This document shows, one piece after another, positions 46,762 through 56,795 of a DNA stretch of 64,000 bases. Source of the stretch: Rhodopseudomonas palustris (GTDB taxonomy: Bacteria; Pseudomonadota; Alphaproteobacteria; Rhizobiales; Xanthobacteraceae); NCBI GenBank assembly GCA_016215605.1, contig JACRJB010000035.1:1-64000 (forward strand), written 5' to 3'. The position numbers and the translations under genes were made by a program. Positions within the stretch are counted from its first letter, which is position 1. Each line of letters starts with the position of its first letter. The notes beneath the pieces were generated by a model. That model was not told the DNA's origin and searched no databases. It worked only from the letters and a program-made list of their open reading frames with translations.

Positions 46762-49700
46762 CTACTCCGCCGCCGCCACCGACTGCTGCGCGTGCCACTG
46801 GTTGAGCAGGGCGCGGAGGGAGGCGGCTTTCACCGGTTTGTTCAGCACCGCGATCTCCTCCTGCCGCGCCGCGGCGCGGACGCCGGGGCTGCGGTCGGCG
46901 GTGATCAGGATCGCCGGGATGCTGACGCCGAAGCGCTGGCGGATGTCGCGGATCGCCGCGATGCCGTTGCCGCGGTCGAGGTGGTAGTCGACCAGCAGGC
47001 CGGTGATCCGCCGGTCGGCGGCCTCGATCGCCCGGATCGCCGCTTCCGGATCGGCCACCGCGATCACGCTGGCGTCCCAGGTCGTCAGCAGCGTCTTCAT
47101 GCCGTCGAGGATCGCCGGATCGTTCTCGATGCACACGACGAGGCTGCCGCTCATCGAGGCGCGCGACAGCGGCGTCGAGCTGGTGACGGCCGCGGTGTGG
47201 TTGACGACTTCGGCGACCGGCACGGTGACCGAGAAGCACGAGCCGCCGCTGCGGTTGGCGTCGAGCGCGATGCCGTGGTTCAGCACCCGCGCCAGCCGCT
47301 CCACGATCGACAGGCCGAGCCCGAGGCCGCGGGCGATCCGCGCGCCCTGTTCGAGCCGGTGGAATTCCTTGAAGATCTCGCCGCGCTTCAGGATCGGCAC
47401 GCCGACGCCGGTGTCGTAGATGCCGATCCTGAGCGACGCGCCCTGGCGGCGGCAGCCGACCAGCACGCGGCCCTGCGGGGTGTATTTGATCGCGTTGGAG
47501 ATCAGGTTCTGCATCAGCCGGCGCAGCATCAGCCGGTCCGATTGCACCGGCAGCGAGCAGGGTACGAAGGTGAGCTGCAGCCCCTTGGCGCGCGCCGCCG
47601 GGGAGAATTCGATCTCCAGCGAGCGCATCAGGTCGCCGACCACGAAATTCGACAGCGACGGCGTCATCGCGCCGGCGTCGAGCCGCGAAATGTCGAGCAG
47701 CGCGCCGATGATCTCCTCGATCGCCTCCAGCGACTCGTCGATGTTCTCGACCAGCCGCGAATCCTCGCCGCCGTTCTGGCGTTCGACCAGGCTGGTGGCG
47801 TAGAGCCGCGCCGCATTCAGCGGCTGCAGGATGTCGTGGCTCGCCGCCGCCAGGAAGCGGGTCTTGGAGATGTTGGCTTCCTCGGCGGTGCTCTTGGCCA
47901 GTGCGAGCTGCGAATTCAGCCGGGTCAGCTCCTCGGTGCGTTCGCGCACCCGGCGTTCCAGCGTGGCGTTGGCGCGCTCCAGCGCTTCGGCCGCCTCGAA
48001 GCTCGGCGTCACGTCGGAGAAGGTGATCACCAGCCCGCCGTCCGGCATCCGGTTGGCGCGGACCTCGATCACCAGATGGCGGTCGTGCAGCCGTTCCAGG
48101 AACGGCTCGCCCTCGGTGGTGTAGGAGGCGAGCCGCATCTGGGTCTGGGCTTCGGCGTCGACCGGGTTGGCGTTGCTGCTGGAGAGGAATTCGAGGATCT
48201 CGATCAGCGGGATGCCGATCTGGATGATGTGCGGCGGCAGCCCGAGGATCTCGCCGAACTGCCGGTTGGAGCAGATCAGCTGCAGATCCGGATTGAACAC
48301 CGCGATGCCCTGGCGGACGTGGTTGAGCGCGGTCTGCAGGATCTCGCGGTTGAAATGCAGCGCGGCGTGGGAATCGTCGAGCAGCTTCAGCGCGGCTTCG
48401 GCGGAGACGGTGCGCTTGCGCAGCAGCAGCGACAGCACCAGGCGCGACGACGCCGCGCCGATCGACGACGCGATCAGGTGCTCGGCGTGTTTCAGCAGTT
48501 CGAAATCCGCCGGCGCGGTGGGGTCGAGCGTCAGCCGGCGGCTGGTCGCAAAGGCGCGGAACGATTCCCGCGCCCGCTCCGGGCCGAGATATTGTCCGAC
48601 CGCGCCGAGAATGTCCTGCACGGTGACGGTGGTGCGCCAGCGCCGGAACGCCGGCGTCATCGGCGTCAGCGTGTCGGGGACGAACACTTCGGCCTGCAGC
48701 CGGTCGATCGACGAAGGCCGGCTGAGCAGCGACAAGGCGATATAGGCGAACAGATTGAGCGACAGGCTCCAGGCGACGCCGTGCACCAGCGGCGGCAGCT
48801 CGGCGCCGAACAGCGCCTGCGGGCGCAGCGCGTCGATCCCCCACGGGCCATGCTGCAACAGCAGGAGTCCCGCGGTGCTGCTCTCCATGAAGCTCGGGAT
48901 GAACAGCGTGTAGGCCCAGGCGGCGAAGCCGATCATCATGCCGCCGATCGCGCCCTGCTTGGTGGCGCGGCGCCACACCAGGCCGCCGAAGAACGCCGGC
49001 GCGAACTGCGCGATCGCGGCGAACGACAGCAGGCCGATCGCGGCGAGCTGGGTGTTGCCGAGCGCGCGGTAGTACAGATAAGCGAGGATCAGGATGGCGA
49101 AGATGGCGACCCGGCGCACCGTCAGCAGGAAGCCGCCGAAGCTGCGCTGATCGTTGCGCGGCGCGCCGTGGCGCTTCAGCACCAGCGGCATCACCAGATC
49201 GTTCGACACCATCACGGCCAGCGCGACGCATTCGACGATCACCATTGCGGTCGCGGCCGACAGGCCGCCGATGAACACCGCGAGGCTGAGCAGCGGCGCG
49301 TTGGCCTCGATCGGCAGCGCCAGCACGAACATGTCGCTGTCGACCGCGCCGAACGGAAACTTCACCAGCCCGGCCAGCGCGATCGGGATCACGAACAGAT
49401 TGATCGCGACCAGATACAGCGGGAACAGCCAGCGCGCCCGGCTGACCTCGGCGTCGTTGGTGTTCTCGACCACGCCGACATAGAACTGCCGCGGCAGCAT
49501 CAGGAAGGCGCAGAACGACAGCACCGTCATGGTCAGGAAGGTGGTCGGCGACGGCGTCGCCTCGAGCGCGCGGATCGCTTCCGGCATCTTCATCGCGCGT
49601 TCGATCAGATCGGCCGGGCTGAACATCCAGACGGTGACGAAGATGCCGGCGGCGAGGAACGCCACCAGCTTGACGATCGACTCGGTGGCGATCGCCAGCA

Positions 49701-50271
49701 TCAGGCCGTGCTGGTGCTCGGTGGCGCTGGCCTGGCGGGTGCCGAACAGCACCGCGAACAGCGCCATCGCCATCGCCACGATCAGCGCGATGTCGCCGAC
49801 GATCGGGATGTCGGCGATGTTGTGGTCGTCGCCGAGGATGGTCTGCAGCGACGACGCCACCGCCTTGAGCTGCAGCGCGATGTAGGGCACCGAACCGATG
49901 ATGGCGATGATCGCCACCGTGGCGGCGACGCGCTGGCTCTTGCCGTAGCGGGCGGCAATGAAGTCGGCGATCGAGGTGATGTTCTGCGACTTCGCCAGCC
50001 GGATGACGCGGCGCAGCAACGGCGTGCACACCGCGATCAGCAGGATCGGCCCGACATAGATCGCGAGGAAGTCGGCACTGGTGCGGCTGGCGAAGCCGAC
50101 CGAGCCGAAGAAGGTCCAGGAGGTGCAGTAGATCGCCAGCGACAGCGGATAGATCAGGCCGCCGGCGCGTTCGCGCTGGCGCTGCGACAGCCGGTCGCCG
50201 AAGCTCGCGACGTAGAACAGGAAGCCGATATAGGCGAGCGCGGCTGCGATCACGCCCCAATCGTGCAGCAT
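46762..50271 (-). CDS. SSF-domain hybrid sensor histidine kinase (CrbS-like)
   Basis: This 1169-residue protein joins an N-terminal sodium:solute symporter domain (about 13 helices, residues 1-520) to a STAC-like linker and a PAS domain (near 690). These are followed by a HisKA/HATPase kinase (AASHDILQPLNAARLYATSL; IYDTGVGVPILKRGEIFKEF; ARGLGLGLSIVERLARVLNH) and a C-terminal receiver (VVCIENDPAILDG; LLVDYHLDRGNG). This is the CrbS architecture, in which a transporter module probably senses or imports an organic acid such as acetate. It is convergent with the LuxR-type regulator. Confidence 0.9.
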   Translation of the reverse strand: MLHDWGVIAAALAYIGFLFYVASFGDRLSQRQRERAGGLIYPLSLAIYCTSWTFFGSVGFASRTSADFLAIYVGPILLIAVCTPLLRRVIRLAKSQNITSIADFIAARYGKSQRVAATVAIIAIIGSVPYIALQLKAVASSLQTILGDDHNIADIPIVGDIALIVAMAMALFAVLFGTRQASATEHQHGLMLAIATESIVKLVAFLAAGIFVTVWMFSPADLIERAMKMPEAIRALEATPSPTTFLTMTVLSFCAFLMLPRQFYVGVVENTNDAEVSRARWLFPLYLVAINLFVIPIALAGLVKFPFGAVDSDMFVLALPIEANAPLLSLAVFIGGLSAATAMVIVECVALAVMVSNDLVMPLVLKRHGAPRNDQRSFGGFLLTVRRVAIFAILILAYLYYRALGNTQLAAIGLLSFAAIAQFAPAFFGGLVWRRATKQGAIGGMMIGFAAWAYTLFIPSFMESSTAGLLLLQHGPWGIDALRPQALFGAELPPLVHGVAWSLSLNLFAYIALSLLSRPSSIDRLQAEVFVPDTLTPMTPAFRRWRTTVTVQDILGAVGQYLGPERARESFRAFATSRRLTLDPTAPADFELLKHAEHLIASSIGAASSRLVLSLLLRKRTVSAEAALKLLDDSHAALHFNREILQTALNHVRQGIAVFNPDLQLICSNRQFGEILGLPPHIIQIGIPLIEILEFLSSSNANPVDAEAQTQMRLASYTTEGEPFLERLHDRHLVIEVRANRMPDGGLVITFSDVTPSFEAAEALERANATLERRVRERTEELTRLNSQLALAKSTAEEANISKTRFLAAASHDILQPLNAARLYATSLVERQNGGEDSRLVENIDESLEAIEEIIGALLDISRLDAGAMTPSLSNFVVGDLMRSLEIEFSPAARAKGLQLTFVPCSLPVQSDRLMLRRLMQNLISNAIKYTPQGRVLVGCRRQGASLRIGIYDTGVGVPILKRGEIFKEFHRLEQGARIARGLGLGLSIVERLARVLNHGIALDANRSGGSCFSVTVPVAEVVNHTAAVTSSTPLSRASMSGSLVVCIENDPAILDGMKTLLTTWDASVIAVADPEAAIRAIEAADRRITGLLVDYHLDRGNGIAAIRDIRQRFGVSIPAILITADRSPGVRAAARQEEIAVLNKPVKAASLRALLNQWHAQQSVAAAE

Positions 50272-50404
50272 CGCGGTGGTGCTCCTCGCGCGCCATGCGC
50301 CAACGGGATTTCTAGCGGGTGAAGCGAGCGCACGCGACAGGGATTTTACCCTGCCGCGCGGTGCTTCCGCCGAAACTCAGCCGCCGGCCGTGGCCGCGCG
50401 CGGA

Positions 50405-51634
50405 TTACTCCGCGGCTATCGCCTTGGCGCCGAGCGGCAGGCCGAGCTGGCCCCAGACCGAGACCAGCGCCTCGGCCAGCGCGTCGATCAGCTTGTCGTC
50501 GTGATACGGCGACGGCGTGATCCGCAGCCGCTCCAGGCCGCGGGCGACGGTCGGGTAGTTGATCGGCTGGATGTAGATGCCGTGCTGCTCGAGCAGCAGA
50601 TCCGACGCCTTCTTGCACTTCTCGGCGTCGCCGACGAACACCGGCACGATGTGGGTGTCGGTCGGCATCACCGGGATGCCGGCGTTGTTGAGCACGGCCT
50701 TGACCCGCGCGGCGCGATCCTGGTGGCGCTCACGCTCCCACGACGACGCCTTGAGGTGGCGGATCGCGGCGGTCGCGGCGGCGCAGATCGGCGGCGGCAG
50801 CGCGGTGGTGAAGATGAAGCCCGGCGCGTAGGAGCGCACCGCGTCGATCACCTCGGCCTTGCCGGCGATGTAGCCGCCGAGGCAGCCGAACGCCTTGGCC
50901 AGCGTCGCCTCGATGATGTCGATGCGGGCCATCACGCCGTCACGCTCGGCGACGCCGGCGCCGCGCGGCCCGTACATGCCGACCGCGTGGACTTCGTCGC
51001 AATAGGTCATCGCGTTGTACTTCTCGGCGAGATCGCAGATCTTCGCCAGCGGCGCGGTGTCGCCGTCCATCGAATACAGGCTCTCGAACGCGATCAGCTT
51101 CGGACGGTCGGGGCCGGCGGCGATCAGCAGCTCTTCGAGATGGGCGGTATCGTTGTGGCGCCAGACGACGCGTTCGCAGCCGGACTGCCGGATGCCTTCG
51201 ATCATCGAATTGTGGTTGAGCGCGTCCGACAGGATCAGGCAGTTCGGGATCAGCTTGCCGAGCGTCGACAGGCCGGTCTGGTTCGACACGTAGCCCGAGG
51301 TGAACAGCAGCGACGCTTCCTTGCCGTGCAGGTCGGCGATTTCCTTCTCGAGCTGCACCAGCGGGTGGTGCGTGCCGGCGATGTTGCGGGTGCCGCCGGC
51401 GCCGGTGCCGATGCGGGTCGTGGTCTCGACCATGGCGCCGATCACCTTGGGGTGCTGGCCCATACCGAGGTAATCGTTCGAGCACCAGATCACGACATCG
51501 CGAGGACCGGTCTGGGAGTGCCAGACGGCGTGCGGAAACCTGCCGGCCATCCGTTCCAGATCGGCGAACACGCGATAACGACGTTCGTCATGCAGGCGGG
51601 TGAGGGCGTCCTGGAAGAACTGATTGTACTGCAT
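50405..51634 (-). CDS. hemA: 5-aminolevulinate synthase
   Basis: This 409-residue PLP enzyme condenses glycine and succinyl-CoA to 5-aminolevulinate, the first step of heme and bacteriochlorophyll synthesis by the C4 route. The PLP lysine lies in [16 protein letters not shown], and [20 protein letters not shown] is the substrate loop. The start [20 protein letters not shown] at 51634 is preferred over 51670. A FixK/FNR-type box with correct promoter spacing lies upstream, so low oxygen probably raises expression. Confidence 0.96.
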   Translation of the reverse strand: MQYNQFFQDALTRLHDERRYRVFADLERMAGRFPHAVWHSQTGPRDVVIWCSNDYLGMGQHPKVIGAMVETTTRIGTGAGGTRNIAGTHHPLVQLEKEIADLHGKEASLLFTSGYVSNQTGLSTLGKLIPNCLILSDALNHNSMIEGIRQSGCERVVWRHNDTAHLEELLIAAGPDRPKLIAFESLYSMDGDTAPLAKICDLAEKYNAMTYCDEVHAVGMYGPRGAGVAERDGVMARIDIIEATLAKAFGCLGGYIAGKAEVIDAVRSYAPGFIFTTALPPPICAAATAAIRHLKASSWERERHQDRAARVKAVLNNAGIPVMPTDTHIVPVFVGDAEKCKKASDLLLEQHGIYIQPINYPTVARGLERLRITPSPYHDDKLIDALAEALVSVWGQLGLPLGAKAIAAE

Positions 51635-51774
51635 TGCGAAGACCTGATTCGAACGGGCGGGAGCCGGCAACGACGGCGGAGATCAACAAAGACAGCCATA
51701 AGTGCTGCCCTATTAGAACTCTTCCACCTTCGATGTCGAGGCGCAATTGGACGATTTGTCTGCGCCTGCAGCCA

Positions 51775-51817
51775 CCTATACTGCGCTTCGCGCAGGTCAA
51801 AGCTTGATGAAGATCAA
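51775..51817 (-). promoter_or_regulatory. FixK/FNR-type box and -10 element upstream of hemA
   Basis: TTGATGAAGATCAA (51804-51817) is a perfect TTGAT-N4-ATCAA palindrome. On the minus strand a -10-like TATAGG sits at 51780-51775. This places the box centre near -41.5 from a start around 51769, the class II activator position. It lies between the metallo-hydrolase stop and hemA. Confidence 0.7.
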
Positions 51818-51848
51818 TGAATTGCCGGCAAGCGCGGTTTGTCCGGGA

Positions 51849-52928
51849 TCATTCGGACAAGCGTTGACCGGTCTTGAACCGCAGCACGCCGTCGCCGGTC
51901 TCGACCAGCTGCAGCCGCCGCTGCACCAGCATGTAGTTGACATGCGCGATCAGTTCGCCGGCGGCGAAGCCGGTCTGGTGGGCGTCGAGCACGTGCTTGT
52001 GGAACACCACCGGCACCAGCTCGGCGGAACTCATCGGCCGCTCCCGGCAAGCATCCGCGATCACGCCGCAGCGTTCCTCGTGGTGATCGGCGAGCTGCTT
52101 GATGCGGGTCTTGACGCCGTAGAACGGCAGCCCGTGCCCCGGCAGCACCAGCACGTCGTCGGGCAGCAGGGTGTTCAGCTCGCCGAGCGATTTCAGATAG
52201 GCGCCGAGAGCGTCTTCGTCGGGCTCGTGCGCCCAGACGCTGACATTGGGCGAGATCTTGCTGAGCACCTGGTCGGCCGACAGGAACAGTTTGTCGGCGG
52301 CGCAGTACAGCATCACCTGGTCCGGCGAGTGGCCGGCGCCGGTGATGATCCGGAACGTACGGGCGCCGATCCGGATGTCGTCGCCCTTGGTCAGCCGGCG
52401 ATACGCGGCGGGCAGCGGCACCGCACGCTTCAGATAGTCCTGGCCGCGGCCGAGCAGCTGCGCGGTGATCGAATCGTCCATGCCGTGGCGGTGGAAGAAC
52501 TCGCGGGAATTGACCAGACGCTCTTCGCTGCGGCGGTTCTGGTGATACACGCCTTGCAGATATTCGATCTGCGACATGTAGAACGGGCAGCGGAAGCGCT
52601 GCACGATCCAGCCGGCCTGGCCGAAATGGTCGGGATGGGCGTGGGTCACGATCACCCGGCTGATCGCGAATCCCTTCAGGGCGCCGTCGAACAGCGTCTC
52701 CCAGGCGGCGATCGTGGTGTCGTTGCCGAAACCGGTGTCGACCATCGCCCAGCCGTCGCCGTCGGCGAGCAGATAGATGTTCACGTGGTTGAGCCGGAAT
52801 GGCAGTTTCAGCCGCAGCCACAGCACGCCCGGCGCGATCTCGATCGCCTCGTCGGCGCCGGGATGGCTTTCCAGCGGAAACCGCAGATCGTCGTGGGGGT
52901 TGTCGATGGCGTCAGTTTTCTTATGCAT
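51849..52928 (-). CDS. Metallo-beta-lactamase-fold hydrolase
   Basis: This 359-residue MBL-fold protein has the metal motif VIVTHAHPDHFGQAGWIV, further ligands in ITGAGHSPDQVMLYC and LVLPGHGLPF, and a C-terminal winged-helix-like helical part. Relatives include glyoxalase II and RNase-like hydrolases; the longer C-terminal domain and 359-residue length match a group often annotated simply as MBL-fold. The substrate is unknown. It lies upstream of hemA in the same direction but is separated by a promoter. Confidence 0.88.
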   Translation of the reverse strand: MHKKTDAIDNPHDDLRFPLESHPGADEAIEIAPGVLWLRLKLPFRLNHVNIYLLADGDGWAMVDTGFGNDTTIAAWETLFDGALKGFAISRVIVTHAHPDHFGQAGWIVQRFRCPFYMSQIEYLQGVYHQNRRSEERLVNSREFFHRHGMDDSITAQLLGRGQDYLKRAVPLPAAYRRLTKGDDIRIGARTFRIITGAGHSPDQVMLYCAADKLFLSADQVLSKISPNVSVWAHEPDEDALGAYLKSLGELNTLLPDDVLVLPGHGLPFYGVKTRIKQLADHHEERCGVIADACRERPMSSAELVPVVFHKHVLDAHQTGFAAGELIAHVNYMLVQRRLQLVETGDGVLRFKTGQRLSE

Positions 52929-53068
52929 TTTGCGCAGGCTCCCGCTATCGGCTTAGCGGGCCGGAGCCGGCCGCGCCAGCCGAAAAACCGCAGGAGCCGC
53001 CTGCACGGGACACGGCCTCGGCCGCTCGTCGCGGCACCGTCGTGCGCCGCACGCAGGGCCGGCGCATG

Positions 53069-53097
53069 AAAAAGCCGGCGGCGCGGACGCCGCCGGC
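53069..53097 (-). terminator. Intrinsic terminator of the chemotaxis receptor gene
   Basis: On the minus strand GCCGGCGGCG-TCCG-CGCCGCCGGC is followed by TTTTTC, a perfect 10-base stem plus T run, 21 bases after the stop. The 52929-53117 gap has no gene. Confidence 0.85.
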
Positions 53098-53117
53098 TCG
53101 ATGTTTGGCCGTTGGGA

Positions 53118-55256
53118 TCAGGCGGCGCGGATGTTGGCCAGGAAGGCGTCGATCTCGCCGCGCAGCAGGTCGGCCTCTTCGCGCAGCGCACCGGAGGCCG
53201 CCAGCACTTCGGACGCCGCCGAGCCGGCCTGGGTCGAGGCGGCGCTGACGCCGACGATGTTGCCCGACACTTCCGTGGTTCCGCCGGCCGCCTGCTGGAT
53301 GTTACGGGCGATTTCCCGGGTGGCGGCACCCTGTTCCTCGACCGCCGCGGTGATCGCGGTGGTCACCTCGTTGATCGAGGTGATGGTCTGGCCGATGTTG
53401 CGGATCGCCCCGACCGCCGAGCTGGTGACGCCCTGCATTGCGACGATCTGGGCCCGGATGTCCTCGGTCGCCTTGGCGGTCTGGCTGGCGAGGCTCTTCA
53501 CCTCGGAGGCCACCACCGCGAAGCCGCGGCCGGCGTCGCCGGCGCGGGCGGCCTCGATGGTGGCGTTCAGCGCCAGCAGGTTGGTCTGCGAGGCGATGCT
53601 CTGGATCAGGTCGATCACCGCGCTGATCCGCTCGGCGTTGTCGGCGAGGCCCTGCATCGTGGCGTCGGTCGCGCCGGCCTCCTGCACCGCCTTGTTGGCG
53701 ATCTCGGCCGAGGTCGTCACCTGCCGGCTGATCTCGTTGATCGACGACGCCAGCTGGTCGGTGCCGGATGCGACGGTCTGAACATTGACCGAGGTTTCTT
53801 CGGCGGCGGACGCCACGGCGGTGACCAGCGAACTCGAGCGTTCGGCGGTGGTCGCCATGCTTTGCGCCGTCTCCTGCATCGAGTTGGTCGAGGCCTGCAG
53901 CTTTTCCATCGCGGCGCGCACGGTCGCCTCGAATTCGGCGATGCGGGCTTCGATCCGGGCGGTCCGCTCCGCCTTGGCGGCGCGGTCCTTGTCCTGCTCC
54001 TCGCTCAGCGCGCGGGCCTGGATCATGTTGTCGCGGAAAACTTCGAGCGATTCCGCCATCACCGCGATCTCGTCGCGGCGGCTGCCGCGATCGATCTCGG
54101 TGTCGAGATTGCCGGCCGACAGCGACTGCATCGACCGCTGCAGGCCGCCGATCCGGCGCAGAATGCTGCGGCCGACATACAGCCAGACGAACAGCGCCGA
54201 GCCGACCAGCGTCAGCGCGCCGAGCCCGATCATCACCTGGGTCGACAGCGCGATCTGATCCTGGGCCTGCACGCCGGCGGCGGCGGTGTCGGCGCGGACG
54301 CTGTCGACGAGCTGCTTGACGCTGATGCTGAGGCCGACATTGAGCTTGCGGGTCTCGTCGAGGATCAGGTCGCTGTAGTCGCCGGCGTCGAGCTCCTTCT
54401 GGCGCATCTTGAAGATGCTGGTCTTGCCCTCGCCGAGCTCCAGCAGTTTCTGCGCCGCCGCCTTGATCGCCGCGGTGGTTTCGCCCCCCGCCAAGGCGTC
54501 GAGGTTGGACATCACCTGCTGGCGCGCCTCCTTGAACGAGGTCTCGACTGGCTCGAGCACGTCGGCGCTGCTGGCGGACAGCGCCGCCATCAGGTTGGAC
54601 GCCGCCAGATTGCTGAGCGCGATGACGTTGCCGAGCTGCTCGATCCGCCGCCCGGCCTCGGTGGCGTCATCCTGCGACAGATTCGCGGACGCCAGTACCG
54701 CATTCATCTGGGTCTGGGCGTTCAGCATCGCCGGATTGGCAAGACTGATGAACGCGTCGTGCGAGCTGCGCAGCGTGTCGTAGACCTTGCTGTGCTGGCG
54801 GGCGAGATCGAGCCGCTCCTGCGCGGCGGCGCCGAGGCTGCGAATCGTGTCGTCGATGTTCCGCAGGGTCTCCGACATCGCCGCGATCACGGCCTTGTCG
54901 GCGCCGTAGCTGGTGATGTCGGCGAGCTTCTGGGTGGCGACGGACTGCGCCTGCTTCATCTGAGCCGAGCGTTCCTTGAGCTGGTCGGGCGTGGCCGAAA
55001 CCAGCAGCATCGGCGCCAGGCTGGCGAGCCGCTCGCTTTCGGTGGCGAGCTGCAGGCTGGCGGCGAGCTTGGGAATGTCGCGCCCGCTGAGGGCGGTCAT
55101 CATGCTGCCGAGTTCGCGCAGGCTGACGCCGGCGCCGGCGCTGATCAGGATGGCCATGCTCGCGATGACGGCAAACGCCGCGAACAGGCTGCCGCGAATC
55201 CCCAAATTCGGCATCCGGATGCGCGGTCGCGCGAGCTTCCTCTGTCTTCCAAACAT
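53118..55256 (-). CDS. Methyl-accepting chemotaxis protein
   Basis: This receptor of 712 residues has two membrane helices, [20 protein letters not shown] at the start and [20 protein letters not shown] near residue 340. A periplasmic sensor of about 300 residues with helical content lies between. A HAMP domain and a cytoplasmic signalling domain follow, with the hairpin tip [20 protein letters not shown] followed by [15 protein letters not shown]. The ligand is not evident. The start at 55256 ([14 protein letters not shown]) is preferred over 55268. Confidence 0.93.
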   Translation of the reverse strand: MFGRQRKLARPRIRMPNLGIRGSLFAAFAVIASMAILISAGAGVSLRELGSMMTALSGRDIPKLAASLQLATESERLASLAPMLLVSATPDQLKERSAQMKQAQSVATQKLADITSYGADKAVIAAMSETLRNIDDTIRSLGAAAQERLDLARQHSKVYDTLRSSHDAFISLANPAMLNAQTQMNAVLASANLSQDDATEAGRRIEQLGNVIALSNLAASNLMAALSASSADVLEPVETSFKEARQQVMSNLDALAGGETTAAIKAAAQKLLELGEGKTSIFKMRQKELDAGDYSDLILDETRKLNVGLSISVKQLVDSVRADTAAAGVQAQDQIALSTQVMIGLGALTLVGSALFVWLYVGRSILRRIGGLQRSMQSLSAGNLDTEIDRGSRRDEIAVMAESLEVFRDNMIQARALSEEQDKDRAAKAERTARIEARIAEFEATVRAAMEKLQASTNSMQETAQSMATTAERSSSLVTAVASAAEETSVNVQTVASGTDQLASSINEISRQVTTSAEIANKAVQEAGATDATMQGLADNAERISAVIDLIQSIASQTNLLALNATIEAARAGDAGRGFAVVASEVKSLASQTAKATEDIRAQIVAMQGVTSSAVGAIRNIGQTITSINEVTTAITAAVEEQGAATREIARNIQQAAGGTTEVSGNIVGVSAASTQAGSAASEVLAASGALREEADLLRGEIDAFLANIRAA

Positions 55257-55453
55257 TTCCGCCCCCAAAACGCTTTTCGGCCTTGTGTGATGTTGATCAA
55301 GGCGGGTGCACTATTGGGGTAGCGAGTCAATTTTTGTGCGATTTTGGGCGTATCGTTTTGAACAATAATACCGCGGACTGAGCGCCCGTCCGGCTTTGGT
55401 AAACGAGTTCTCGCCGGCGCGCCTTCGGGCCGCAAAGCCTTCGCGCCACAAAA

Positions 55454-55479
55454 AAAGGGCCGGCGTAAGCCGGCCCTTT
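55454..55479 (-). terminator. Intrinsic terminator of the outer-membrane protein gene
   Basis: AAAGGGCCGGC-TTAC-GCCGGCCCTTT on the minus strand with a following run of eight or more T residues, about 30 bases after the stop. Perfect 11-base stem. Confidence 0.88.
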
Positions 55480-55508
55480 CGTCCCCGAAGGGAATTTGTC
55501 AGCGAAGA

Positions 55509-56222
55509 TCAGTACTTGGCGACAACCGGCCCGCCCCAGTTGAAGCGGTAGTTGAGGCCGGCCTTCACAACGTGCTCGTCGTTCTTGGCAGTGAAGCCCG
55601 GAGCGAGAGTGACGTTGCCGAAGTCGTAGTACTGGTATTCGATCTTGCCCGACCAGTTCTGAGCGAACAGGTACTCGAGACCGCCACCGACGGTGTAGCC
55701 GTCCTTGCTGCTCGAAACCGACACGCCAGCGCCGCCCAGGGTCAGGCTGCTGGTGTAGTCGGCGTAGGCGTAACCGCCCTTGACGTAGAGCAGGGCCGGA
55801 CCCCAGGTGTAACCGAGGCGACCGGTGACCGAAGCCAGACCGCGCTGGTTGTCCGAGTAGACGTAGGTGCCGGCGGTGCCGGGAACGGTGAACGCAACCG
55901 ACTGGTTGGTGCCGCTCAGCCAGCTGTACTGACCTTCGACGCCGAGCACCCAGCTCGGAGCGAACTGCCAGTCGTAGCCGACCTGCACGCCGCCCAGGAA
56001 CTTGCCGTTGTTGCTGGCGGTGACGCCGGTGCCGATGCTGTTGTCGCCGGCGAAGGCGCCGCCGATGTGACCACCGATGTAGAAGCCGGTCCAGTTATAG
56101 ATCGGGGCGACCGGGGCGTAGGCCGGGGCCTTGGCGTAGGGGCGGGCCGCGAGGTCGGCGGCGACGGCCGGGGCCGCACCGAGGGCAACCAGAGCGACGG
56201 TGCCGAGAAGGAACTTTTTCAT
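55509..56222 (-). CDS. Outer-membrane beta-barrel protein, Omp25/31-like
   Basis: This 237-residue porin-like protein has a signal peptide (KKFLLGTVALVALGAAPAVA) followed by ADLAARPYAKAPAYAP, then NWTGFYIGGHIGGAFAGDNS, the standard start of the alphaproteobacterial OMP_b-brl family. The C-terminal strand ends in an aromatic (GLNYRFNWGGPVVAKY). It is probably an abundant surface protein, as suggested by a strong terminator and AT-rich promoter region. Confidence 0.92.
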   Translation of the reverse strand: MKKFLLGTVALVALGAAPAVAADLAARPYAKAPAYAPVAPIYNWTGFYIGGHIGGAFAGDNSIGTGVTASNNGKFLGGVQVGYDWQFAPSWVLGVEGQYSWLSGTNQSVAFTVPGTAGTYVYSDNQRGLASVTGRLGYTWGPALLYVKGGYAYADYTSSLTLGGAGVSVSSSKDGYTVGGGLEYLFAQNWSGKIEYQYYDFGNVTLAPGFTAKNDEHVVKAGLNYRFNWGGPVVAKY

Positions 56223-56294
56223 TGTGTTCTCCAGGAGTCTTCAACAGAGGTGCCGTTTGTCGGTCACCATCTGGATCAAGATTTAGCGCGGTCT

Positions 56295-56322
56295 TGCATA
56301 AAAAGCTGTCACCCTGAGGCAA
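56295..56322 (-). promoter_or_regulatory. Possible promoter of the beta-barrel gene
   Basis: On the minus strand TTGCCT (56322-56317) is followed by 16 bases and TATGCA (56300-56295). This gives a leader of about 65 bases. The surrounding 56223-56548 region is unusually AT-rich and shows no gene. Confidence 0.4.
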
Positions 56323-56548
56323 CAGTGATGGTGGAACTAACCTTATGAGTTTCAACAATTTTTCTTGCTTAATGGAACCTAAAAGAAACCTTAAATTTGC
56401 CTTAATCCGGTTCCCGTTTCGTTGCCCATTTCAGCGGCATTTTCAGAAAATTTTCTCCGTTTGCCCGCCCCGAGGGCATAGGGAACTAATCCAGCGCGAG
56501 GCTTTGGCGGAATTCCAACGCCCGGTTGATCGACGCCCCGGGATTCTG

Positions 56549-56563
56549 TGTTATACTATAACA
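56549..56563. promoter_or_regulatory. Zur-like operator over an extended -10 element
   Basis: TGTTATACTATAACA is a perfect 15-base palindrome (7-base arms, central C), matching the zinc uptake regulator box of alphaproteobacteria. It contains TGTTATACT, an extended -10 promoter element, so Zur-Zn binding would block transcription. The start would be near 56564, 35 bases before the first gene of the zinc operon. Confidence 0.8.
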
Positions 56564-56598
56564 AATCCCGCCCCAGGCCTCCATTCGAGCGGTTTGAA

Positions 56599-56793
56599 AT
56601 GGACGTCCTTCACCCTGATTCGCCCCATTCCGCTCCAGCGAAGCCCGTTCCGATGCCGATCGAAGGCGCCGATTCGCCGCACCTGGTGCCGCCCCCCTGG
56701 TCGATCCTGCGCATGACGCTGGCGGCCCGGCTGGCGGCGGCCGTCGCCGTCAGTGCGGTGCTGTGGGTGATCGTGCTGCTGGCGATGAGGTGA
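56599..56793 (+). CDS. Small membrane protein, first gene of the zinc operon
   Basis: This 64-residue protein starts MDVLHPDSPHSAPAKPVPMP and has a proline/histidine-rich cytoplasmic or periplasmic tail and one C-terminal helix LAARLAAAVAVSAVLWVIVL. It begins 36 bases after the Zur box and ends two bases before the znuC ATG. I recognise no named family. The position suggests it assists zinc uptake, perhaps as a membrane partner or metal-binding small protein (inference). The longer reading from 56548 overlaps the operator. Confidence 0.75.
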   Translation: MDVLHPDSPHSAPAKPVPMPIEGADSPHLVPPPWSILRMTLAARLAAAVAVSAVLWVIVLLAMR

Positions 56794-56795
56794 CC

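Noticed and set aside
46630-50322. 1230-codon frame opposite the sensor kinase
   Set aside because: Shadow of the kinase gene; low-complexity Arg/Asp/His-rich product without a domain.
55293-55300. TTGATCAA as a FixK/FNR box
   Set aside because: Lacks the required four-base spacer between TTGAT and ATCAA.
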